Source: Flavobacteriaceae bacterium (GTDB lineage Bacteria; Bacteroidota; Bacteroidia; Flavobacteriales; Flavobacteriaceae). Taken from it: a DNA stretch of 6,534 nt. The notes beneath the pieces are model-generated. The model did no database searches, was not told where the DNA came from, and was given only the letters and a program-made list of their open reading frames with translations. The position numbers and the translations under genes are program-made. The stretch lies in NCBI GenBank assembly GCA_023254815.1, contig JALRKI010000007.1:1-6534 (forward strand), in the 5' to 3' direction. This document shows, in pieces, positions 1-6,534 of the stretch; within the stretch, counting starts at the first letter, position 1; every line of letters starts with the position of its first letter.

Positions 1-1117
1 AGGAATCCTTGAAGTAGTGGACTATGAGCCCTCCAGACGCTTTTCCACAAGCAACAGTAGTTTGGAGTCCGTCCCTAACTCTTCAGACAATGATGACGCA
101 CGCGTGTCGGCTTTGTCTTTTGATGCACAAGGGTTATTGTGGTCAGTTTCTTCAAGGATTGCTCGACCTTTAAAATCATACAACCCCAATGGAAATCAAT
201 GGCAGAGCTTCGATTTTTCGTCAATAATAGACGACCCTTTGACTGATGAATTTGGGTTTAGTGATATTGCTATTGCCTCAAATGGGACTAAATTCATTGG
301 AGGTTATCGCTCAGGAATCATTGCATTTAATGAGGCAAGTGGTGGGTCATTGATTAAAATCAACGGACAATCTTCTAATCTCCCTAATAATTATGTGACC
401 ACTTTGGCTATGGATCGTCAAGGGGTTTTGTGGGTTGGCACCCAATTAGGGCTCAGGGTTCTTTACAACACTGCTGGAGTATTCAGCTCTGTCAATCCGG
501 CGACACAACCTATAGTTTTTGTCGAAGATGGACTGCCTCGAGAACTGCTTGAAGAACAATTTATAAGCGACATTGAAGTCGATGGCAGCAACAACAAATG
601 GATCGGAACTATAGGGTCTGGGGTTTATTACGTCACTTCGGACGGTCAAAACACACTCTATCATTTTACAGTTGATAACTCCCCGTTACCGTCCAATAAT
701 ATTAACGATATTACCTTAGACACTGAAAACGGCTTGCTCTATTTAGCCACTGATCGAGGCTTAGTAGCATTTTCTTCAGGGGGGTCTCTGCCTTTAGATC
801 AACTTGACAAGGCATTTGTGTACCCTAACCCTGTTCGGCCTGGATTCAAAACCGAGGTAGAGAAGGTCAAAATATCTGGACTGACCGAAAGTGTAAACAT
901 TAAGATTACTGATATTGAAGGCAATCTGGTGGCGGAAGCCGAAAGCTTCAAAAACAGAAGATTTCGAGGTTTTAGTCTTGAAGTAGATGGGGGTACGGCT
1001 TATTGGGATGGAAAAAATTTGAACGGACGACAAGTCTCTTCAGGAGTTTATCTGGTGTTGTTGTCTGATTTAGACACTTTCGAAACTAAGGTACTCAAAC
1101 TTCTTATTGTAAGATAG
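1..1117 (+). CDS. porZ: PorZ-like T9SS protein, C-terminal half (5' end outside window)
   Basis: The frame is open from base 2 with no upstream stop, so this is the last ~371 residues of a longer protein. A GTG at 17 is in frame but is probably not the start. PorZ proteins are roughly 750-800 residues, so about half is missing. The visible part has beta-propeller blades of the two-component-regulator type with recurring signatures (GVLWVGTQLGL, NKWIGTIGSGVYY, GLLYLATDRGLVAF). From about base 806 it continues into a T9SS-type C-terminal domain: YPNPVRPGF, then VNIKITDIEGNLV, a YWDGKNLNGRQVSSGVYLV block, and the end KVLKLLIVR. PorZ is known from Porphyromonas as a surface component of the T9SS attachment complex that presents anionic LPS to the PorU sortase and keeps its C-terminal domain. 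The assignment rests on the propeller plus CTD layout and on the adjacency to recO, which I recall as common in Bacteroidota. Another surface-exposed propeller protein with a CTD is the alternative. Its stop codon directly abuts the recO start. Confidence 0.83.
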   Translation, partial: GILEVVDYEPSRRFSTSNSSLESVPNSSDNDDARVSALSFDAQGLLWSVSSRIARPLKSYNPNGNQWQSFDFSSIIDDPLTDEFGFSDIAIASNGTKFIGGYRSGIIAFNEASGGSLIKINGQSSNLPNNYVTTLAMDRQGVLWVGTQLGLRVLYNTAGVFSSVNPATQPIVFVEDGLPRELLEEQFISDIEVDGSNNKWIGTIGSGVYYVTSDGQNTLYHFTVDNSPLPSNNINDITLDTENGLLYLATDRGLVAFSSGGSLPLDQLDKAFVYPNPVRPGFKTEVEKVKISGLTESVNIKITDIEGNLVAEAESFKNRRFRGFSLEVDGGTAYWDGKNLNGRQVSSGVYLVLLSDLDTFETKVLKLLIVR

Positions 1118-1120
1118 ATG
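1115..1120 (+). other. Abutting stop/start (TAG|ATG) at porZ-recO
   Basis: The porZ stop TAG is directly followed by the recO ATG with zero spacer. The preceding bases (TTCTTATTGTAAGA) contain no Shine-Dalgarno-like purine run, which fits terminating ribosomes re-initiating on recO. Confidence 0.85.
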
Positions 1121-1837
1121 TTGGTATCGACACATGCTATTGTACTAAACAAAATAAAATATAGAGATAACGACCTCATTGTTAAGTGTTTTACTGAGCT
1201 CTATGGAACAAGGAGCTATTTGATTCGGGGCGCCCTAAAAAACAGAAAAGGACCTTTTAGAGCAGCCTATTTTCAGCCACTTTCCCACATTGCCATTGAA
1301 GCAGAACACAAGGAAAACAGATCCCTCCAATATTTAAGAGATCTTAAAATACAGAGTCACTTTGAGTCTCTACACAATGACATTGAAAAGGCAACAGTTG
1401 CCCTATTTCTTTCCGAAGTTTTGGGTGGATTGCTCAATGAGGGTTCGCCGGATCCTCAATTATTTGAAATGCTAACCAACGCTTTGCTTTGGTTTGACCA
1501 ACAAGACCACTGTGGGCATTTCCACTTGTTGCTCTTGACCAAACTCATGCGCTATTTAGGTTGTACTCCAGAACAGAATCTAGCCAATAATCAGTATTTT
1601 GACCTTATATCGGGTTGTTTTACCGATCGCAACAAAGAAAATAACCTCATCGAAGGAGAAGTGGTTTCGGACTTCAAGGATATTTTAGGCATGCAATTTG
1701 ATAATGGTGGTGGATGGAAACTTTCATCCAAGCGCAAACGCGCCTTGCTACAATTGATTTTAAGTTATTTTGAACAACAAGTGTCAGGATTTAGAAGACC
1801 TAAGTCTATCACAATTTTAAATCAGGTATTTAATTGA
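1118..1837 (+). CDS. recO: DNA repair protein RecO
   Basis: RecO helps load RecA onto SSB-coated single-stranded DNA in the RecFOR gap-repair pathway and can anneal complementary strands; it is cytoplasmic. The 239 residues match the family's usual length. An N-terminal OB fold (about residues 1-80) begins with the typical THAIVLNKIKYRDNDLIVKC and contains TRSYLIRGALKNRKG. The helical C-terminal domain follows (about 81-239), with FLSEVLGGLL near 97-106, FHLLLLTKLMRYLG near 135-148, YFDLISGCF at 160-168, and the characteristic end SYFEQQVSGFRRPKSITILNQVF. The C4 zinc finger seen in Deinococcus/Thermus RecO is absent: four scattered cysteines (24, 132, 149, 167) do not form CxxC pairs. The ATG is immediately after the porZ TAG, and no Shine-Dalgarno sequence precedes it, so translation is probably coupled to porZ. 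The next gene starts after one spacer base. Confidence 0.95.
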   Translation: MLVSTHAIVLNKIKYRDNDLIVKCFTELYGTRSYLIRGALKNRKGPFRAAYFQPLSHIAIEAEHKENRSLQYLRDLKIQSHFESLHNDIEKATVALFLSEVLGGLLNEGSPDPQLFEMLTNALLWFDQQDHCGHFHLLLLTKLMRYLGCTPEQNLANNQYFDLISGCFTDRNKENNLIEGEVVSDFKDILGMQFDNGGGWKLSSKRKRALLQLILSYFEQQVSGFRRPKSITILNQVFN

Positions 1838-1838
1838 C

Positions 1839-4247
1839 ATGAAATATTATCTATTTTTTTTGATTGCCTTATTAAACACGTCTGTTTTTTTTGCACAAAC
1901 ATTGACCATTTTTGATGAAGACACTCAGTCTCCAGTTATTGGAGCGGCTGTGTTTAACAATGACTTTTCAGTTTCTGTATTTACAGACTTTAGGGGAAAG
2001 GTGTCTTTAGACAATTTCGGTGAATCTGATGTCATAACAATTCAACACCTTTTGCATGAAACAGTCCAATTGCCCAAAATTGAACTTGGAAGTGAACTTT
2101 ATTTGAAATCTAACGCCCAAGCCTTGGATGCAATTGTTATTTCCGCTTCCAAGTTTGAACAAAATCGTCGTGAGGTACCCCAAAAAATTATCACCATTAC
2201 CTCTTCAGATATTGTGTCGAGTAATCCCCAAACAAGCGCCGATTTGTTAGAAGGCACTGGTCAAGTTTTTGTTCAAAAGAGTCAATATGGTGGAGGAAGC
2301 CCAATGATCAGAGGATTTGCTACCAACAGGCTGTTTTTGTCTGTCGATGGAGTTAGAATGAACAATGCCATATTTCGAAGTGGCAATATTCAAAATATTA
2401 TATCCATCGATCCGTTTGCCATACAGCAGACCGAAATTATTGCAGGCCCTGGGTCGGTGATTTATGGTAGCGACGCAATTGGTGGAGTGATGAATTTTTA
2501 CACCAAAAAACCTAAATTGTCGACTAGTGATAAGTTAGAATTTAATGGTCAGGGAATTGTTCGGTACTCAAGTGCATCTAATGAAAAGGCTGTTCATGCC
2601 GAAGCTTCATTGGGAGCCAAACAATGGGGCTATTTGTCAAGTGTTAGTTATACTGACTTTGACGATTTGAAAATGGGACGTCATGGTCCTGAGGATTATT
2701 TAAGGCCTGAATATGTCGTTACAGTTGACGGTATGGATGAGATTCATCAAAATGAGAACCCACGAATTCAAAGATTTTCGGGATACAGTCAGTTGAATTT
2801 GATGCAAAAAGTGCACTATCGAGCTCAAGAAAGATTGCATTTCGATTTGGGAATGCACTACACAGCCACCTCAGATTACCCCAGATATGACCGTTTGATA
2901 TTGTATGAAAACAATCGACCAGTATCCGCCCAATGGTACTATGGGCCACAAGAATGGTTTATGACTAATCTCCAAGTTACTTCATTTGGCAGTAACTCGA
3001 CTTTCTTCGACAACATGAAGCTTACCATTGCACATCAGGATTTTAAAGAAAGCAGACACGACAGAAAATATCAGGGGACTCGATTGAGATCGCGATATGA
3101 AAATGTTCAAGCGCTGTCTGCCAATTTGGATTTGGAGCTTCCCATTTCAGAAAAATTCAAACTCAACTATGGATTGGAATATATTCGCAATTTGGTCCAT
3201 TCAAATGGATCACAAATAGACATAGTATCGAATGAAATCAGTCCTATTTCTAGTCGCTATCCCAACGGATCTACTTGGACTTCAATGGCAGGTTATGTCA
3301 ACTCAACCTATAAATATTCAAGTCAATTTACAGTGAAATCGGGATTGAGATACAACTACGTCATCAATAAGATTGACTTTACAGACAACAATGTTTTCTA
3401 TAATTTTCCTTTCACCGAAGCTACCAACAATTCGGCTGCCTTAACTGGAACACTTGGCTTCACCTACTCACCAGTCGAGCAGTTCCAAGTAAAAGCCAAT
3501 TTAGCTACGGCTTTCCGAGCTCCAAACATCGATGACATGGGCAAGGTTTTTGACTCGGAACCCGGATCAGTTATTGTTCCCAATCCCTTCTTGGTGCCCG
3601 AGTATTCATATGGGGCTGAAATAGGCGTAATTTGGAAACCAAAGTCAAATCTTCTTTTTGACTTTTCAGCTTATTCTACTTACCTCGACAATGCTTTAAC
3701 CAGAGAGGACTTTGTTCTCAACGGCGAAAGCCAAATATATTATGACGGCGAGTTGAGCGATGTACAAGCCATTCAAAATTTGGCCATGACCTGGGTCAAT
3801 GGAATTGAAGCAGGGGTGAAATTCGATTTTTCCGATAAATTAGAATTGCGATCTACCTTCAGTCTAATGAAAGGCAACGAATCCGAATCCGATGGCAAGA
3901 AATATGCGGCTCGACATGCCGCACCGTCTTTTGGAAAAACTCAGTTGAAGTGGAAAGGCGATCGTTTGTCTTGGGAATTGTATACTGTCTATAATGGCGA
4001 AATCGCTGCAGAAGACCTGAGTCCAACAGAGGTTGAAAAGCCGTATTTGTATGCTTTAGACCAGAACGGTAACCCTTACTCTCCTGCTTGGCATACTTTT
4101 AATCTAAGAACCCGATATAAAGTTAATAAGGATTTAGGGCTATCAGCGACATTAGAAAATTTTACAAATCAACGCTATCGCACTTACTCCTCTGGGATAT
4201 CTGCTCCGGGAATTAATGGCGTTATTTCAGTTCAATATATGCTTTAG
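1839..4247 (+). CDS. TonB-dependent outer membrane receptor, hemoglobin/heme-receptor sequence type with N-terminal regulatory-like domain
   Basis: This 802-residue protein is predicted to import a ligand across the outer membrane using TonB energy. In order it has: a signal peptide (1-20, ending VFFAQ); a carboxypeptidase-D-regulatory-like beta-sandwich (about 21-92, typical of Bacteroidota receptors); a TonB-box-like DAIVISAS (97-104); a plug (about 110-225) with SPMIRGF at 154-160, DGVRMNNAIFRSG at 170-182 and GSVIYGSDAIGGVMNFYTKK at 205-224; and a 22-strand-type barrel to the C-terminus, with NFTNQRYRTYSSG near the end. Plug wording and the FRAP (559-562) and NPFL (582-585) boxes resemble hemoglobin/heme receptors such as HmuR. 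However, the plug has no histidine, and neither does the FRAP-NPFL interval, where heme receptors usually carry ligands, so the substrate is uncertain. A HQDFKESRHDR segment lies at 399-409. The start is set by the signal peptide and lies one base after the recO stop, without a Shine-Dalgarno sequence. The TAG stop abuts recX. Confidence 0.93.
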   Translation: MKYYLFFLIALLNTSVFFAQTLTIFDEDTQSPVIGAAVFNNDFSVSVFTDFRGKVSLDNFGESDVITIQHLLHETVQLPKIELGSELYLKSNAQALDAIVISASKFEQNRREVPQKIITITSSDIVSSNPQTSADLLEGTGQVFVQKSQYGGGSPMIRGFATNRLFLSVDGVRMNNAIFRSGNIQNIISIDPFAIQQTEIIAGPGSVIYGSDAIGGVMNFYTKKPKLSTSDKLEFNGQGIVRYSSASNEKAVHAEASLGAKQWGYLSSVSYTDFDDLKMGRHGPEDYLRPEYVVTVDGMDEIHQNENPRIQRFSGYSQLNLMQKVHYRAQERLHFDLGMHYTATSDYPRYDRLILYENNRPVSAQWYYGPQEWFMTNLQVTSFGSNSTFFDNMKLTIAHQDFKESRHDRKYQGTRLRSRYENVQALSANLDLELPISEKFKLNYGLEYIRNLVHSNGSQIDIVSNEISPISSRYPNGSTWTSMAGYVNSTYKYSSQFTVKSGLRYNYVINKIDFTDNNVFYNFPFTEATNNSAALTGTLGFTYSPVEQFQVKANLATAFRAPNIDDMGKVFDSEPGSVIVPNPFLVPEYSYGAEIGVIWKPKSNLLFDFSAYSTYLDNALTREDFVLNGESQIYYDGELSDVQAIQNLAMTWVNGIEAGVKFDFSDKLELRSTFSLMKGNESESDGKKYAARHAAPSFGKTQLKWKGDRLSWELYTVYNGEIAAEDLSPTEVEKPYLYALDQNGNPYSPAWHTFNLRTRYKVNKDLGLSATLENFTNQRYRTYSSGISAPGINGVISVQYML
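1854..1892 (+). repeat. Two T8 homopolymer tracts in signal-peptide codons
   Basis: Runs of eight T lie at 1854-1861 and 1885-1892, inside the first 54 bases of the heme-type receptor gene, and encode the Phe-Phe pairs of the signal peptide (YLFFL and VFFA). They are the longest homopolymers I see in the window; T7 runs occur in the opposing receptor gene at 5851-5857, 5993-5999 and 6048-6054. Slippage of one base would shift the frame at the very start of the protein. Confidence 0.75.
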
Positions 4248-4250
4248 ATG
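4245..4250 (+). other. Abutting stop/start (TAG|ATG) at receptor-recX
   Basis: The receptor stop TAG is directly followed by the recX ATG, the same arrangement as at porZ-recO. The preceding bases (CAATATATGCTT) have no Shine-Dalgarno sequence, so recX translation is probably coupled to completion of the receptor. Confidence 0.85.
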
Positions 4251-4733
4251 ACGGTCAAAACAACATTTACGGTTGACGAAGCACTTCAAAAGCTGAGAAA
4301 TTATTGTGCCTATCAGGAGCGCTGTCATAAAGAGGTTGTCCAAAAACTTAGTGAAATGGGAATGATAGATGCTGCCATCAATCAAATTGTCGTCAGTTTG
4401 ATCGGCGATAATTATCTCAATGAAGAGCGCTTTGCTTTTTCATACGCTAGAGGAAAATTCAGCCAAAAACATTATGGAAAAATTCGAATTCAACGCGAAC
4501 TGAAACTCAGAAACATTCATCCCAAATTAATTCAAAAGGCAATAGACCAGATTGATTCGGCTGATTTTGACCATGCCTTCGAAACTTTGGCTGACAAGAA
4601 ATGGGAATCACTGAGAAAAGAAAATGCCTTATTAAAAAAGAAAAAGTTTATCGATTACATGGTTTATAGAGGCTGGGAGACAGAGCGCGTTTACGATAAG
4701 TTGCGCAGCCTTTCTAGTCGATCGAATAGTTAA
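4248..4733 (+). CDS. recX: RecX family regulator of RecA
   Basis: RecX binds RecA and in well-studied species caps or destabilises RecA filaments, restraining recombination and the SOS response; it is cytoplasmic. The protein has 161 residues, close to the 166 of E. coli RecX. It is all-helical by composition, in the three-repeat layout of the family. The first repeat (about 8-53) includes RNYCAYQERCHKEVVQKL. The second (about 54-103) carries the most diagnostic stretch: DNYLNEERFAFSYARGKF at 54-71, then HYGKIRIQRELKLRNI at 75-90. The third (about 107-155) includes KKKKFIDYMVYRGW at 130-143. The ATG immediately follows the receptor's TAG with no Shine-Dalgarno sequence, so expression probably depends on read-through from the recO/receptor transcript and translational coupling. 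The 3' end overlaps the opposing receptor gene by 20 bp. No recA is visible in the window. Confidence 0.92.
   Translation: MTVKTTFTVDEALQKLRNYCAYQERCHKEVVQKLSEMGMIDAAINQIVVSLIGDNYLNEERFAFSYARGKFSQKHYGKIRIQRELKLRNIHPKLIQKAIDQIDSADFDHAFETLADKKWESLRKENALLKKKKFIDYMVYRGWETERVYDKLRSLSSRSNS
4714..4729. repeat. Imperfect 16-bp palindrome at the convergent gene ends
   Basis: CTAGTCGATCGAATAG reads as CTA-n-TCGA/TCGA-n-TAG, with one mismatched pair (4717 against 4726) around a perfect TCGATCGA core at 4718-4725. It has no spacer, so it would make a poor RNA hairpin; a dimeric protein site or chance are both possible. It lies wholly inside the coding overlap. Confidence 0.5.
4714..4733. other. Tail-to-tail overlap of recX and the BtuB-like receptor gene
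   Basis: The + strand recX reading frame runs to TAA at 4731-4733, while the opposing receptor's stop (TAG on the - strand) is at 4716-4714. The last five codons plus stop of recX therefore lie antisense to the end of the receptor frame. There is no intergenic space for a terminator between the genes, so each transcript must continue into antisense of the other. Confidence 0.93.
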
Positions 4734-6516
4734 ATCCAAAGAGAATACTCCCTTTTGGCGCTGGCACTGCATTGGTCTCCGAGTAATTTTCATTCAAAAT
4801 ATTATTGGCGATAATACTGGCTTTCACACCACCTATTTTTCCAACTATTCTTGCATCCCATACCCTATAGGCTTGACTGTTTCCTCGTTCACAATATCTG
4901 AATGAAATTTGTTGACTAAAATGATCAATAAATTGCGATTCCCACGACATGACAAGTTGCTGTTTCAGCGAATTGATAGCGTATTGTGAAATCTGTGGTA
5001 TTGTTTTTACATTGTCTGAAATATAAGTGTAATCGGCCCTCAAAGCATTGCCCTTCCAACTTACTTTGCTACTGAATTCAAATCCTGTAGTTTCCAGTCC
5101 TATTAAATTCTGGGCTTGCCAAGGGTCACTATCCAATACTTTGACGTAGTCTATGAGGTCGTCAGAATTTCTTCTAAAACCAACCACAGAAAAGTCAAAA
5201 GTCGAACTATTGAAACGGTAACCGAGTTCAAATGCCATTGCACTTTCTGGACTCAAAGTACTGTTCCCAATGGTGATTGGGGAATTATAATATAAGTCGG
5301 TGTAGGTTGGAATTCTATAGGTCAACCCTACATTGCCATAGACACGGGACTTATTACTGACAGCATACCCGATGTCAACTCCCGGGAAGGCATGGAATTT
5401 AAAATCAGAATAATAATTGAGCGCAATACCTGGGGTAAGGTCTATCTTATCTTCACCAAGGCTAAAACGATGTTCCACGAATGCGTTGACTTGAGTGCGG
5501 TCGTGATTTCCCAAGTTATTACTCGCGATATTAACTTTTGCCAATTCAATTCCCATGCCTGTGGTGCCGAGATGGTTTAGATTGGACACACTATACTCCA
5601 ATGCTAGTTTGTTGGAAATGTGCAGATTTCTGTAGAGGGATGGATTGCTCCTTACAAAATAGTACATGTCTTGATTGCGCTTCCAATATACTCGAGGCTT
5701 GAACTTCCAATTGCCCTTGTCGTAATTGCTTTGAATCCCAAACACGCTTGATTGAGTTTCCTCGTATTGCTCTTTATAGTTTGGTGAAGCATAAAATCCA
5801 TTCGCTCCAAAACGTCGTTCCATAAAACTGCCAATGAGTTGGATTGCAGCTTTTTTTGTTTCAATGGCACTTTTTAAAAAGTAGTTCCTGTTGTCAAAAT
5901 CCGTGTTGTATCGATAACCGTCGGAGATATTATTAGACACATGAAGCAAATGACTACTGTTCTTGAAATTGTTTTGTGTTGTCAGGGACAAGTTTTTTTG
6001 GCCAAATGACCCTCCCTCAATACTGCTTGAAATTGAATGATCAGTTATTTTTTTAGTCACAATATTGATTGCTCCTGTAAAGGCGTTTTGACCAAAGATT
6101 CGAGCGGCAGGACCCTTTACTATTTCAATGCGCTCTATGACTTCAATAGGCAAAGCCATGTTAAGGGTATGGTGTCCAGTTTGTGGGTCTTCGACTTTCA
6201 TGCCGTCAATTAATAGCAGAACTTGATCAAAGCCACCCCCTCTAATGTATACATCTGCTTGTGACCCTCCCATGCCGCGTCGACGGATATCGACTCCACC
6301 GAAAAATTGGAGCAAATCAGCCAAATTATTTGCCGGACTCCTTGCTATAGTCTCACTTGAAATGACCTGAACAGTTTTGGAATTTTTAGAAAAAGGTAAA
6401 TCAATCCGATTCCAAGCGATATAGATAGAATCTAAATCTTCATTGGGAATGTTTTGAGCGTTAATAATGACGAACCAAAGACTAAATAAAATGGTAAAGA
6501 TGCGACAAGACTTCAT
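4714..6516 (-). CDS. TonB-dependent outer membrane receptor, BtuB-like
   Basis: This 600-residue outer-membrane receptor is predicted to take up a scarce ligand with TonB energy. It has a signal peptide (1-21, ending VIINAQ), no carboxypeptidase-regulatory-like domain, and a possible TonB-box region around DSIYIAW (29-35). The plug (about 45-155) has VYIRGGGFDQVLLLIDG from 89, DPQTGHH at 110-116, VIERIEIVKGPAARIFG at 126-142 and GAINIVTKK at 148-156. The barrel follows, with YRIP (400-403) and NSTLSPE (418-424) in the places of the FRAP and NPDL boxes, and a terminal ANNILNENYSETNA block. The size, the early IRGG plug and the DPQTGHH motif recall the BtuB/cobalamin-type receptors of Bacteroidota, but other iron-complex or siderophore receptors share these features, so the substrate is a guess. 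The start ATG fits the signal peptide. Only 18 bases upstream are visible, too few to look for a cobalamin riboswitch or promoter. Its stop lies inside recX. Confidence 0.9.
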   Translation of the reverse strand: MKSCRIFTILFSLWFVIINAQNIPNEDLDSIYIAWNRIDLPFSKNSKTVQVISSETIARSPANNLADLLQFFGGVDIRRRGMGGSQADVYIRGGGFDQVLLLIDGMKVEDPQTGHHTLNMALPIEVIERIEIVKGPAARIFGQNAFTGAINIVTKKITDHSISSSIEGGSFGQKNLSLTTQNNFKNSSHLLHVSNNISDGYRYNTDFDNRNYFLKSAIETKKAAIQLIGSFMERRFGANGFYASPNYKEQYEETQSSVFGIQSNYDKGNWKFKPRVYWKRNQDMYYFVRSNPSLYRNLHISNKLALEYSVSNLNHLGTTGMGIELAKVNIASNNLGNHDRTQVNAFVEHRFSLGEDKIDLTPGIALNYYSDFKFHAFPGVDIGYAVSNKSRVYGNVGLTYRIPTYTDLYYNSPITIGNSTLSPESAMAFELGYRFNSSTFDFSVVGFRRNSDDLIDYVKVLDSDPWQAQNLIGLETTGFEFSSKVSWKGNALRADYTYISDNVKTIPQISQYAINSLKQQLVMSWESQFIDHFSQQISFRYCERGNSQAYRVWDARIVGKIGGVKASIIANNILNENYSETNAVPAPKGSILFGFNYSID

Positions 6517-6534
6517 TAGTAATTGCTTTGTACA
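6517..6534 (-). other. Short 5' leader of the BtuB-like receptor gene, cut by the window edge
   Basis: Eighteen non-coding bases (on the - strand TGTACAAAGCAATTACTA) precede the receptor ATG. They show no Shine-Dalgarno sequence and no recognisable promoter element or riboswitch part; the informative upstream region lies outside the window. Confidence 0.6.

Noticed and set aside
446..1033. Two - strand open frames (446-664 and 794-1033) inside porZ
   Set aside because: They lie entirely antisense to a well-supported coding region and have no recognisable domain or start context.
17..1117. A complete 366-residue protein starting at GTG 17
   Set aside because: The frame is open to the left edge (codons from base 2 read GILEV), and the propeller and CTD layout belongs to a longer PorZ-type protein, so the gene is partial.
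1508..1525. A His/Cys cluster in RecO (HCGHFH, residues 131-136) as a metal site
   Set aside because: It lies in a helical segment conserved for its FHLLLL core, and there are no matching CxxC pairs; it is probably incidental.
2719..2949. A - strand open frame inside the heme-type receptor
   Set aside because: It is a shadow of a strongly supported receptor gene, and its translation resembles no family I know.
643..4262. A shared 13-mer, GACGGTCAAAACA, in porZ (near 645) and at the recX start (near 4250)
   Set aside because: A 13-base match between two places in 6.5 kb is not far from chance, and the flanks do not extend it.
4736..4758. Possible hairpin terminator after recX (CCAAAGAG, loop, CTC and TTTGG)
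   Set aside because: The 8-bp stem is broken by a 3-base bulge and is followed by CGCTGG rather than a T-run; it also lies inside the opposing receptor's coding sequence.
5392..5870. Open frames at 5392-5580 (+) and 5652-5870 (-) inside the BtuB-like receptor
   Set aside because: Both overlap the barrel coding region in other frames and show no independent coding evidence.

Overview
The window looks like chromosomal DNA of a member of the Bacteroidota, most likely a flavobacterium-like lineage. The evidence is a PorZ-type protein with a type IX secretion (T9SS) C-terminal domain, two Bacteroidota-style TonB-dependent receptors (one with an N-terminal carboxypeptidase-regulatory-like domain), AT-leaning composition, and starts without a Shine-Dalgarno sequence. 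There are no RNA genes, insertion sequences or CRISPR arrays. No stretch over 300 bases lacks a gene; the only clearly non-coding bases are 1 bp between recO and the receptor, and 18 bp at the right edge.

Layout: on the + strand, four genes run head-to-tail with almost no gaps. They are the C-terminal half of porZ (cut by the left edge, ends 1117), recO (1118-1837), a large TonB-dependent receptor of the hemoglobin/heme-receptor sequence type (1839-4247), and recX (4248-4733). The porZ/recO and receptor/recX junctions are both exactly TAG|ATG, and recO/receptor are separated by one base, which suggests one coupled transcript. On the - strand, a smaller BtuB-like TonB-dependent receptor (6516-4714) converges on recX, and the two reading frames overlap tail-to-tail by 20 bp.

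How the genes relate: RecO (RecA loading at gaps) and RecX (RecA filament modulation) act on the same protein from opposite sides, yet they are separated by an outer-membrane receptor gene and preceded by an envelope/secretion gene. Whether this is only conserved Bacteroidota gene order or has a regulatory meaning cannot be decided from the sequence. I see no clear evidence of an entirely new system. The points most worth checking are the mixed repair/envelope operon, the heme-type receptor that lacks the usual heme-ligand histidines, two T8 tracts in that receptor's signal-peptide codons, and the overlapping convergent gene ends.
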